A stretch of 18,706 nucleotides of DNA from Methanosarcinales archaeon ex4572_44 (GTDB lineage Archaea > Halobacteriota > Methanosarcinia > Methanosarcinales > EX4572-44), in NCBI GenBank assembly GCA_002254825.2, contig NJEL02000064.1:1-18706 (forward strand). Reading direction: 5' to 3'. The translations under genes were made by a program, and so were the position numbers. The notes beneath the pieces were generated by a model. It had not been told where the DNA came from. It saw only the letters and a program-made list of their open reading frames with translations, and searched no databases. Positions within the stretch are counted from its first letter, which is position 1. Each line of letters opens with the position of its first letter. This document shows, piece by piece, positions 1-6,455 of this stretch.

Positions 1-964
1 CTAAATCATATTCAGCACTGAATGGCATAATCACAAAGCACAAACTGGACGAACTTGCCAAGACCGAAGCACTGCCTTCCATTTTAAATGTTTTCAGCAA
101 GGTATCTTTTTCCAGAGGTTCAAAAGCTTCTGGTCGAAGTTCGCGTATTCGGCTAGCTTCATGGGTTTCAGCATACATTTGTATGTCCTGAAAAAATTCA
201 ATTAGAGCATCGACTCTAGATTTCTTTTCGCTTGTTTTAAGATTTATCGTATGTAAGTTTAATTGAAGCATTTTTTCAGTATCCGAAGTGCTTGCATCAA
301 ATTGAACTATGTAAGCCATTCTTTCAAACTTACCTAAACGAGAACGGACAACTTCTTTTATATGTTGGAAGTTAGGATCAGAAAGACTATATCCAAGAAA
401 CAATCCTGTTCGAGTAATGAGCATAGCGGACAAGTGTGTAGCTACAACAGGATAATCTTCAAGATATCGGTTGAAATCCTCTTCTGTAACAATAATATGC
501 TCTTCATGTCTTAAGTCACCGTGCATTTTTACGATGTTTGTAGTTAAAGGTCCTCCATGGAATGGCATTTGACGTTCCCCCACAAGTGATCTAAATGGTT
601 TTTTGATTTCTTGATATGCCGCCTCGAGAAGTAAATCGAAGTTAGTAGTATAGACGGTCTCAAATGAAAGAGAAGCAAAATTACGGTGTACATCTCCCGG
701 TTCGATCTCATCAGCATGAAGGGCACGGCGAATTGATTCGATTAGCTGGACACGTCCAAAGCGGCGCTCATAGAGAGAAGCAATTTTTGGTGGAGTTAAC
801 TTTGGATCTATATCTGCTTCGTTAGCCCACGTTTCCGCAAGTCCACTCCAATCAGGCATCTTTAAACCAGCGGGAGCGCGACAATTGAGTGAAAATCCAG
901 CGCCAATAAAGGGTAAACATTTACCCAGTTTGATATCATCAAGCAATGGTTTAGGAATCTTCAT
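1..964 (-). CDS. SIR2-domain protein with C-terminal CFVIMPF (deoxyribosyltransferase/TIR-like) segment, partial
   Basis: Reading leftward from 964, one open frame gives 321 residues and runs off the window edge. The N-terminal 200 residues carry the SIR2 NAD-binding signature: GAGFS (21-25), TTNFD (106-110), KMHGD (146-150, probable catalytic His148) and GYSLSDPNF (191-199). This is the SIR2-like type found in prokaryotic NAD-depleting defence proteins (for example ThsA, DSR and SIR2-APAZ systems), not the protein-deacetylase type: the Zn-binding Cys pairs are absent. Residues 309-315 read CFVIMPF, the usual opening of a nucleoside 2-deoxyribosyltransferase/TIR-like domain, which would continue outside the window. 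I chose ATG 964 over ATG 970 because GAGGG lies 6 nt upstream of it and would touch the other. Two palindromes sit just upstream and an integrase remnant lies beyond them. An abortive-infection NADase is an inference; the partner and trigger are unknown. Confidence 0.82.
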   Translation of the reverse strand, partial: MKIPKPLLDDIKLGKCLPFIGAGFSLNCRAPAGLKMPDWSGLAETWANEADIDPKLTPPKIASLYERRFGRVQLIESIRRALHADEIEPGDVHRNFASLSFETVYTTNFDLLLEAAYQEIKKPFRSLVGERQMPFHGGPLTTNIVKMHGDLRHEEHIIVTEEDFNRYLEDYPVVATHLSAMLITRTGLFLGYSLSDPNFQHIKEVVRSRLGKFERMAYIVQFDASTSDTEKMLQLNLHTINLKTSEKKSRVDALIEFFQDIQMYAETHEASRIRELRPEAFEPLEKDTLLKTFKMEGSASVLASSSSLCFVIMPFSAEYDL

Positions 965-1007
965 GTGCATCCCTCAAACATTCTTTCGGCTGGTTTCGTA
1001 TAACAAC

Positions 1008-1121
1008 TTATATCCGAACCAAGTTCACATATCCTTCCATTTTGTTATTATATCCGAACATGGTTCGTATATACATCCCTATAGGTGAAACACTTTCCGT
1101 CTCAAAATCTTCAATATTCAT
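1008..1121 (-). CDS. Possible 37-residue ORF overlapping the two palindromes
   Basis: An ATG at 1121 opens a 37-codon frame ending in TAA at 1008-1010. An AAGGAG sequence lies about 11 nt upstream, somewhat far for a ribosome binding site. The product begins MNIEDFETES and has no recognisable domain. Both palindromes fall inside its second half, so it may be a chance frame in a regulatory region, a leader peptide, or a gene remnant. Confidence is low. Confidence 0.22.
   Translation of the reverse strand: MNIEDFETESVSPIGMYIRTMFGYNNKMEGYVNLVRI
1010..1032. promoter_or_regulatory. Palindromic operator-like site, proximal copy
   Basis: This 23-bp imperfect palindrome has outer arms ATAT/ATAT and a core GAAC-NNN-GTTC. 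Its near edge is 46 bp upstream of the SIR2 gene start codon. A second copy with the same layout is centred exactly 40 bp away, about four helical turns, so bound dimers would lie on the same DNA face. It is most simply the binding site of a dimeric repressor controlling the SIR2 gene. It overlaps the 3' end of a weak 37-codon frame, so the coding and operator readings compete. Confidence 0.55.
1050..1072. promoter_or_regulatory. Palindromic operator-like site, distal copy
   Basis: This is the second 23-bp palindrome, with core CGAAC-NNN-GTTCG and flanking ATAT arms. It shares its first ten bases, ATATCCGAAC, with the proximal copy and is slightly more symmetric. The same ten bases occur once more at 14531-14540 without the matching right arm. 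No regulator gene is recognisable nearby, so the binding protein is unknown. Confidence 0.55.
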
Positions 1122-1141
1122 TTCTACATCATCTCCTTAAA

Positions 1142-1336
1142 CTATAAACTATTGAGGGGACTCTTAATCATGTTCAGATCTTTGTTACTCACATGTGTAT
1201 ATATCTCTGTTGTCGTACTACTCTTATGGCATAATAATTCTTGAACATGCCTCAAATCCACACCGTTTTCCAGCAAATCTGTGGTAAAACTCTGTCTTAA
1301 GCTGTGCACAGATATATTTTTTATTATTTTTGTTTT
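1142..1336 (-). pseudogene. C-terminal remnant of a Xer-type tyrosine recombinase/integrase
   Basis: An open minus-strand frame of 64 codons ends at TAG 1142-1144 and is bounded upstream by TGA at 1337-1339. It encodes the last catalytic boxes of a tyrosine recombinase: HSLR (box II, H-x-x-R), QELLCHKSS (the usual L-G-H-K-S-S with Gly replaced by Cys) and TEIYTHVS with the nucleophilic Tyr, followed by the typical XerA/XerC tail KDLNMIKSPLNSL. Everything N-terminal, including the first catalytic Arg and the core-binding domain, is absent, so it cannot be an active recombinase. It lies between the SIR2 gene and the RecU-like gene and probably marks a decayed integrative element. Confidence 0.78.
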
Positions 1337-1404
1337 TCAGAAGTTGGTCTAAATTTTTTTGTGTTTTTAGAGGATTTTCTGGTTGAGGTTTTAGAAATAC
1401 TCAT
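1324..1404 (-). CDS. Possible 26-residue basic peptide coupled to the RecU-like gene
   Basis: An ATG at 1404 overlaps the TGA of the RecU-like gene in an ATGA arrangement and opens 26 codons (MSISKTSTRK...) ending in tandem TAA stops. The product is very Lys/Arg-rich with no hydrophobic core. The overlap suggests translational coupling, but the peptide is short, low-complexity and A-rich and runs into the integrase remnant. It may be the by-product of a truncated downstream gene. Confidence 0.2.
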   Translation of the reverse strand: MSISKTSTRKSSKNTKKFRPTSEKQK

Positions 1405-1925
1405 ATTTTATTTGTTTCACCTTTATTTGTCAAGGTTTGTGTGTAGCTGTTGCTACCTAACCACCCTTGTGAGTCTATCACGTACGAGCCTCTCTCTCTT
1501 TGGATCACGGCACATTCCTGAATCTCGTCGATTGTGAATCCCGCGCCGTGGTCGAAGCGGTCAATAACGCGTTGCCATGGCATCATGTAGGCATTCTTCT
1601 TTCGCCCACTTCCGAATCGAAGCTCCACGGCGAGAAAGCCACGCCTCCCAGATCGATACAGAAAATCACTTATCCGTGATACTTGGTGAATGCCATTTTT
1701 GTCCCTGGTAAAATGTTGAGAGAAGTAGAGTGTGTTGGTATTGGTCGCATCAATGCTTTTACACTCTATAGCGAGATAATAGTCAGGATCGAGTGAATCC
1801 ACCAGCAGATCTACGATTTGGGTTGCAAATCTTGATTGCTTCAAACGATGACAGATTCCTCTGATGTTATTCTCATTGAAAAACTCATTGAAGGACTTTG
1901 CAAGAGCAGATTCAAAATTATTCAT
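1401..1925 (-). CDS. RecU-like PD-(D/E)XK nuclease-fold protein
   Basis: This 174-residue protein has a PD-(D/E)XK core: acidic residues D39 and D43 in QIVDLLVDS, then LAIECKS with E54 and K56. After that come the spaced segment GIHQVSRISDFLYRSG (79-93) and a strand GFLAVELRF (96-104). That order (E-x-K, then a His-Gln helix, then a Gly-Phe strand) is that of RecU-type Holliday-junction resolvases and related phage nucleases. A role in recombination or element maintenance is inferred. The start is ATG 1925, with a weak GGTG 5 nt upstream. It is divergent from hisB with only 43 bp between them, and a truncated integrase lies downstream. It is shorter than bacterial RecU (about 200 residues) and I cannot assign substrate specificity. 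A generic restriction-like nuclease is the alternative. Confidence 0.6.
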   Translation of the reverse strand: MNNFESALAKSFNEFFNENNIRGICHRLKQSRFATQIVDLLVDSLDPDYYLAIECKSIDATNTNTLYFSQHFTRDKNGIHQVSRISDFLYRSGRRGFLAVELRFGSGRKKNAYMMPWQRVIDRFDHGAGFTIDEIQECAVIQRERGSYVIDSQGWLGSNSYTQTLTNKGETNKI

Positions 1926-1968
1926 CCAAACACCATCATAGAGACCAGTGCAAAGAGATTAACACAAG

Positions 1969-2517
1969 TTGTATAAATTTCCTATCCGATTTGGATGTTT
2001 CTCATACGATAATGGCGCTGGTGTGGTGGATACTGGTATTGGTTTTTTTGATCATATGCTTGTGAGTTTTGCAAAGCATGGGCGTTTTGGTCTGAGGGTT
2101 AGGGCTGTGGGCGATCTCGAGGTGGATGAGCATCACACAATCGAGGATGTTGGGATTGCGCTCGGTTCTGCCATTCGGGAGAGTTTTGGTGATAGGGTGG
2201 GGATTGCGCGTTTTGGCGAGGCTCGGATCCCGATGGATGAAGCCATTGCTTCTGCTGTTGTGGATGTTAGTGGACGTGGGTATCTGGTCTACGATGTTGG
2301 TTTTAAGACGAGTTTTGTTGGTGGGGTAGGTACTCGAATGGTTAGGCATTTCTTTGAGTCGTTGTCATCGAATGCTGGCATCACTCTGCACCTTGAGGCT
2401 GTGGGCGAGGATGATCATCATATATGTGAGGCGCTCTTCAAGGCTTTCGGTGTGGCGCTTCGTCGCAGTGCTGTTGTGGACGGTACGGGTGTGCCGAGTA
2501 CCAAGGGAGTTCTATGA
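1969..2517 (+). CDS. hisB: Imidazoleglycerol-phosphate dehydratase, N-terminally short
   Basis: HisB removes water from imidazoleglycerol phosphate to give imidazoleacetol phosphate in histidine synthesis, using di-manganese sites in a 24-mer. The diagnostic motifs are present: TGIGFFDHML near the N-terminus, DEHHTIEDVG and EDDHHICEALFKAFG (the metal-binding His pairs), PMDEA, and the terminal STKGVL. Family members normally have about 30-35 residues before TGIGFFDHML, including a conserved K/R-x-T-x-E-T strand. Here only about 21 are available before the in-frame TAA at 1960-1962, and the start must be TTG 1969 or later. The upstream ribosome site is weak and the gene abuts an accessory strip. 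The gene may therefore have lost its original 5' end. It is followed 3 bp later by the AOR gene, so the two are likely cotranscribed. Confidence 0.88.
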   Translation: MYKFPIRFGCFSYDNGAGVVDTGIGFFDHMLVSFAKHGRFGLRVRAVGDLEVDEHHTIEDVGIALGSAIRESFGDRVGIARFGEARIPMDEAIASAVVDVSGRGYLVYDVGFKTSFVGGVGTRMVRHFFESLSSNAGITLHLEAVGEDDHHICEALFKAFGVALRRSAVVDGTGVPSTKGVL

Positions 2518-2520
2518 TTT

Positions 2521-4236
2521 ATGTTCGGCAGGAAGCTTCTTATCGATCTTGGTACTGGTACGATCAGTGAAGAGCGATTTAAGGAGCAAGAACTTGTTGA
2601 TTTCGTTGGTGGTCGAGGTTTAGGAGTTAAAATATTATCAGACACCACAGATCCAAGTATAAATCCGTTAAACCCTAATAATCCGCTTATTATCACTGTT
2701 GGTCCACTGACAGGTATTGCACCGCTCAGCGGGCGGCATTCAATCGTTGCAAAATCTCCGCTCACAGGCACGATCTTTGATTCGAGTGGAGGCGGGCATT
2801 TTGGGCGAGCACTCAGATACGCCGAGATCGGCGTGTTGATCATCACAGGTGCGTCTGTTGACCCAGTCTATATCGCAATCGACGACGAATCGGTGGAGAT
2901 CAAGGACGCGAGCCACCTGTGGGGCTTGAATGTTCGGAAGACCACTGACGAGTTAAAGAAATCTGGGAGGGTGGCGTGCATCGGCAGGGGTGGCGAGAGA
3001 CTGGTTCGCATATCCAGCATAATGAACGATTATGTTCACACCTGCGGGCGCGGCGGTCTTGGGGCCGTTATGGGAAGCAAACACTTGAAGGCAATAACAG
3101 TTCGCGGCACAACGAAACCAAGTCCTGCAGACCCAGAGGGCTTTGAGATCGCAAAGGCTGAAGCGATGCGACTGCTCAGAGCAAGCCCTGTCTTGAAAGG
3201 TTTGAACACGTACGGCACATCAGTTCTCGTCAACCTGATGAACTACATGCAGATCATGCCCACAGGAAACTTCAACCAGACCTATTTTGAAGAAGCAGAG
3301 CATCTCTCAGGCGAAGAGATACGAGAACGATACGATCTTAAGAACCATGCATGTGCCAACTGCTTTGTAGCCTGCAAACACAGCGATGGAGAGACAGGTC
3401 TTGAGATTCCTGAATACGAGACCATCTGGGCGTTCGGACCAGATAACAACAACAGCGACATAGGAACAATCATCGAAGCAAATCATGAATGCAACGATTA
3501 CGGAATCGATACGATCTCAACAGGATCAACCATCGCATGCCACAGCGAAATAATAGGGGAAAAAATACCAGCAGAAGAAATACCAGAAATTGTCAAGTCA
3601 ATCGGAGAAAAAAACGGCATAGGAGCAAAATTGTCAGACGGCTCAAGAATTTACGCTGCAAGCCACAACCAACCAGATCTCAGCATGACCGCTAAGGGGC
3701 TCGAGTTCCCGGGTTACGATCCACGCGGCGTACTTGGCCAAGCACTCGGATACGCCACATCGAACAGAGGCGGGTGCCACCTCCGAGCGTACATGGTTTC
3801 ACCCGAAATAATCGGAAAACCGAAGCTGATCGACCGCACGACACTTCGTGGAAAGGCAGGACTCATAAACATCTTCCAGAACTTCTCAGCCGCAACAGAC
3901 ACACTCATCCTCTGCCGATTCACAAGCTTTGCACTGAGCGAAGAAGAATGTGCAAGCCTCTTAAGCGCAGCAACAGGACACAACTACACCTCAGAAGAAT
4001 TCCTACTCACAGGAGAACGTATCTGGAACATGGAACGACTCTACAACCTGAAAGCAGGCATAACCGAGCGAGACGACACACTACCAAAAAGATTCTTCAA
4101 AAACGAAAAAGGGATAAAACATGAAGAATTTTTAAAAACAATACAAGAATACTACCACTATCGCGGCTGGAACAACCAAGGCATACCAAGGATAGAAAAG
4201 CTCGAAGAACTGAAAATACCCCCGATATATAGGTGA
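2521..4236 (+). CDS. Tungsten-containing aldehyde:ferredoxin oxidoreductase family protein
   Basis: This 571-residue AOR-family enzyme would oxidise an aldehyde to the acid with ferredoxin as electron acceptor, using a tungstopterin and a [4Fe-4S] cluster in the cytoplasm. Visible motifs are the N-terminal GGRGLG (30-35), IGRGGERLVRISSIMND (154-170), GRGGLGAVMGSK (176-187, pterin binding), the cluster ligands CANCFVAC (C278, C281, C285) with a fourth Cys at 465 in TLILCRF, and YDPRG (399-403) followed by GYATSNRGGCH (410-420). Length is close to the roughly 600 residues of characterised AORs. It starts at ATG 2521, three bases after the hisB stop; AAGGGAG lies about 11 nt upstream. The downstream regulator gene begins 2 bp after its stop. 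Codons shift from T-ending in the first third to A/C-ending later. Substrate specificity (AOR, FOR, GAPOR or WOR type) cannot be told. Confidence 0.93.
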   Translation: MFGRKLLIDLGTGTISEERFKEQELVDFVGGRGLGVKILSDTTDPSINPLNPNNPLIITVGPLTGIAPLSGRHSIVAKSPLTGTIFDSSGGGHFGRALRYAEIGVLIITGASVDPVYIAIDDESVEIKDASHLWGLNVRKTTDELKKSGRVACIGRGGERLVRISSIMNDYVHTCGRGGLGAVMGSKHLKAITVRGTTKPSPADPEGFEIAKAEAMRLLRASPVLKGLNTYGTSVLVNLMNYMQIMPTGNFNQTYFEEAEHLSGEEIRERYDLKNHACANCFVACKHSDGETGLEIPEYETIWAFGPDNNNSDIGTIIEANHECNDYGIDTISTGSTIACHSEIIGEKIPAEEIPEIVKSIGEKNGIGAKLSDGSRIYAASHNQPDLSMTAKGLEFPGYDPRGVLGQALGYATSNRGGCHLRAYMVSPEIIGKPKLIDRTTLRGKAGLINIFQNFSAATDTLILCRFTSFALSEEECASLLSAATGHNYTSEEFLLTGERIWNMERLYNLKAGITERDDTLPKRFFKNEKGIKHEEFLKTIQEYYHYRGWNNQGIPRIEKLEELKIPPIYR

Positions 4237-4238
4237 TA

Positions 4239-4790
4239 ATGGTGTTTGAACGAATCGAAAACGAATTAGAACTACTGGAACGCCACATAATCGTACTACA
4301 AAAAGTCATCAAGAACGCACCAGTAGGCATACGAAAAATAGCAGACGAAACAAAGATCTCAAAACACAAAATCCGCTACTCCCTACGAGTACTCGAACAC
4401 AAAGGAATGATAACACCCACCGCACACGGAGCAAACCCAACAGAAAAAGCACGCGAATTCCAAGAACAACTCGAAGATAAAATAAACAGGATTAAAGAGA
4501 AGATAGAAGAACTCGAAAACAAAATAACAAACCTACCAGATGCTAATATCAATCATATTCTTTCAGTTCTTCGCAATTCTATCTATATAATCGGCGTCAT
4601 TTGCATGGGGTATTTTGTGTATATGATTGATTTTGTTTTTCGCCGTCGGCCGAAAGTTCAAAAAAACGGCGAAAAATTGAAAAATCTCAGAGAAGATGTA
4701 ATCAGTGGGAGACTAACAAATTCCAACAAAATACGTGAAAAATGGGAAGACATGAACAAAAACGGATTAAAAGATCAGAAAGTTGAGTGA
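4239..4790 (+). CDS. Winged-helix regulator with coiled coil and an atypical membrane-anchored tail
   Basis: Residues 1-100 match a small archaeal family of predicted transcription regulators: a leading helix, then a winged helix (VGIRKIADETKISKHKIRYSLRVLEHKGMI, roughly 29-58), then a charged coiled coil (72-100). Such proteins usually end near here. This one continues with a hydrophobic stretch (about 114-134, IYIIGVICMGYFVYMIDF) and a basic tail to residue 183. At the joint (about 4545) base usage flips from A/C-rich to T-rich. That suggests an accidental or recent fusion to foreign sequence, although a membrane-tethered regulator is possible. I prefer ATG 4239 to GTG 4233 because AGGTGAT directly precedes it. 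The gene begins 2 bp after the AOR stop, so it probably belongs to that operon and may regulate it. Target genes are unknown. Confidence 0.6.
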   Translation: MVFERIENELELLERHIIVLQKVIKNAPVGIRKIADETKISKHKIRYSLRVLEHKGMITPTAHGANPTEKAREFQEQLEDKINRIKEKIEELENKITNLPDANINHILSVLRNSIYIIGVICMGYFVYMIDFVFRRRPKVQKNGEKLKNLREDVISGRLTNSNKIREKWEDMNKNGLKDQKVE

Positions 4791-5103
4791 AAATCCCGAG
4801 ATACATGGAAAACCATTCAGAACACCTCTGCATGGATACTGGGAGCTGCGATTTGAGAATAGCTTCAGAACTATTTACAGAATAAACCGTGCTGCGAAAA
4901 CAGTTACAATAGAAGCGATAAAGCACAAGGACGAGTTTTATATGCCAAGCTCCTCTGCAACCTCTTCAAAATCCCTGACTTTTACTCCTTCCTCCCTGCC
5001 CTCTCTGATCTGCCCCATAAGATCTTCATCGGATAACGTCTCGATCGTTCTTTGCATCGATTCGTGCTCATCCAGAGAGATTGTTATCCATTCAGTTCGA
5101 TGA
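4771..5103 (+). pseudogene. 5'-truncated RelE/ParE-type toxin fragment
   Basis: The homologous part is 4771-4938: KIRKLSENPEIHGKPF, then HGYWELRFENSFRTIYRIN, then VTIEAIKHKDEF. This is the C-terminal two-thirds of a RelE-superfamily mRNA interferase (the typical end is A-I-K-H-K-D-E). The first 30 or so residues, containing the first helices, are missing: an in-frame TAA lies at 4768-4770, and the only start is TTG 4783 inside the regulator's last codons. After KHKDEFY the frame reads on to 5103 through sequence that is the antisense of an antitoxin fragment. The original stop has therefore been lost at a rearrangement breakpoint near 4938. It is not expected to be an active toxin. Confidence 0.7.
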
Positions 5104-5108
5104 CTTCT
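4938..5108 (-). pseudogene. 5'-truncated antitoxin fragment (Phd/YefM-like C-terminal half)
   Basis: On the minus strand an open frame bounded by TAA 5109-5111 reads ITISLDEHESMQRT, ETLSDEDLMGQIREGREEG and VRDFEEVAEELGI, and stops at 4938-4940. This is the familiar second half of Phd/YefM-type antitoxins (I-S-x-E-E-Y-E-S-x, then L-S-D-x-E-L-M, then I-R-E-G, then F-E-E-V-x-x-E-L-G). The DNA-binding N-terminal half is missing and there is no good start codon. It converges on the RelE fragment, overlapping it by a few bases. Normal modules have antitoxin then toxin on the same strand, so this pair has been inverted as well as truncated. Confidence 0.65.
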
Positions 5109-5305
5109 TTATTTAGCACCTGAAACTTCCATCGTAAGTTGATAGTAGGTTTCTGTATTTAATGATGTTGGATCTCTCAAAGTTTGCAGGGGATTATCTT
5201 GAATTGGGGAATGCCTATATAGGCAAACGCTTGTAGTGTAAGTGCTGGATGTAGGAGTGGCAGTCGTCTGAAAAATATATTAAGGGGAAGGGTGAAGGAT
5301 TGGAT
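5109..5305 (+). other. Intergenic region with promoter for the SelB-like gene
   Basis: This stretch of about 200 bp holds no convincing gene. Its right end contains a TATA-like box and a purine-rich ribosome site, annotated separately. A short palindrome, GCCTATATAGGC, lies at 5213-5224 about 80 bp before the start codon and could be a regulator site. Confidence 0.4.
5271..5282 (+). promoter_or_regulatory. TATA-like box of the SelB-like gene
   Basis: AAAAATATATTA lies about 25-30 nt upstream of ATG 5306. An archaeal transcript would therefore start at or just before the start codon, giving a leaderless or very short leader. AAGGA lies 6 nt before the same ATG, so both initiation modes are conceivable. 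Confidence 0.45.
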
Positions 5306-6352
5306 ATGACTAAAGTGGCAATTATCGGAGGTGAGCAGAGTGGTAGAACTGCTCTTGCGTCAAAGCTTGGCAAAAAAGGAAACGTATCAGACGTTACCAT
5401 GTACGACTTTGCCAAGAGTGGTACAGTGCTCATGATAGTCGATGCCACTGGTTATCCAAAGCACGTAAAGCCACTCGTAACAGCCCTTAATCTTACTGAT
5501 ATTGCGCTTTTGTGCATTCCCCCAACGGGCCCTGACGTGTACACTGGGGAGTGCATCGTTGCGCTGGACATGTTAGGATGCAGACACGGAGTCGTCGTTC
5601 TGACAAAATCCGATCTCGCGTACTCCAGTGCACTTGACGAGTTGAAGAAACGCATCAAAAAGATCACAACAGGCACTGTTCTTGAGAACTGGGATCAGAT
5701 CGCCGTATCCACCACTACTTTTGAAGGAATGGAAGAGTTAAAAAAGATGATTGATTCGACAGGTGAAAAAGTCGATGAAGAGCTCGCACGATCAAACGAG
5801 CTTTCGCCGCGTGTTGTAATCGACCAAGTATTCAATGTGACAGGCATCGGTTGCGTGGTTTTGGGCGTGGTCAAACAAGGCACGATACACGTGAAGGAAA
5901 AAATGACGATGATGCCAGTCGACAAAACGGTTGAGATTCGGTCAATTCAGATGCATGACGTTGATGTGAAGAGTGCCGTGGCAGGTGCACGGGTTGGATT
6001 AGCGTTGAAGAATATCCAATCAAAAGATGTGGACCGGGGATATGTGATTTCAAAAAACGAGATAGTAACAAAAGATTTTACGCTGAACTGCACACTTTCA
6101 CGGTTCACAAAACACGTTGCAGTAGGCGTTATGCTGCATCTCTTCGTAGGACTCCAGTCAGCACCCGTGCGTGTCGAAAAGATCGTTGCAAATGGCGATA
6201 CCGTAGATTACGCCAGATTTGGTAGTGAGTGTATTTTAACGCTTTCAGGTTCAAAAAATATTGCACACATCGGATTGGACAGGTTTATTCTGGCAAATCT
6301 TGACGAAACGCAGAGATTTGTTGCTTATGGTTTCTGTAGCCAAATCCCATGA
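5306..6352 (+). CDS. SelB/EF-Tu-like translational GTPase paralogue with degenerate G motifs
   Basis: This 348-residue protein has the layout of a translation GTPase: a G domain (1-150), a beta-barrel domain II (about 168-255, IDQVFNVTGIGCVVLGVVKQG) and a domain III. Domain II resembles SelB and EF-Tu. The G domain is abnormal. G1 reads GGEQSGRT (8-15), where the family has G-H-V-D-H-G-K-T, so the P-loop Lys is Arg. G3 is DATGY (46-50) instead of D-x-P-G-H, removing the catalytic His. Only about 30 residues separate G1 and G3, so the switch I effector loop is missing. G4 (TKSD, 100-103) is intact. It is far shorter than aSelB. It probably binds nucleotide weakly or serves as a scaffold on the ribosome or a tRNA; function is unknown. 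I prefer ATG 5306 (AAGGA 6 nt upstream) over TTG 5300. Confidence 0.75.
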   Translation: MTKVAIIGGEQSGRTALASKLGKKGNVSDVTMYDFAKSGTVLMIVDATGYPKHVKPLVTALNLTDIALLCIPPTGPDVYTGECIVALDMLGCRHGVVVLTKSDLAYSSALDELKKRIKKITTGTVLENWDQIAVSTTTFEGMEELKKMIDSTGEKVDEELARSNELSPRVVIDQVFNVTGIGCVVLGVVKQGTIHVKEKMTMMPVDKTVEIRSIQMHDVDVKSAVAGARVGLALKNIQSKDVDRGYVISKNEIVTKDFTLNCTLSRFTKHVAVGVMLHLFVGLQSAPVRVEKIVANGDTVDYARFGSECILTLSGSKNIAHIGLDRFILANLDETQRFVAYGFCSQIP

Positions 6353-6410
6353 ACCTGCGCCACAAATAGGTTAACAAGCCTCGTTTTGTACCACTTTCAC
6401 CACGATTAGT

Positions 6411-6420
6411 GCGTTTTTTT
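6411..6420 (+). terminator. T-run terminator after the SelB-like gene
   Basis: Seven consecutive T residues (6414-6420) lie 62 bp past the stop of the SelB-like gene and about 35 bp before larC. A T-run without a strong hairpin is the usual archaeal termination signal, which would make larC a separate transcription unit. Confidence 0.45.
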
Positions 6421-6455
6421 ACAATCAGATTCTCTCTGCAGGGTGGAGAATGGTT

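Noticed and set aside
544..726. 60-codon minus-strand frame inside the SIR2 gene
   Set aside because: It is out of phase with the motif-bearing SIR2 frame and has no domain, so it is a shadow of the longer gene.
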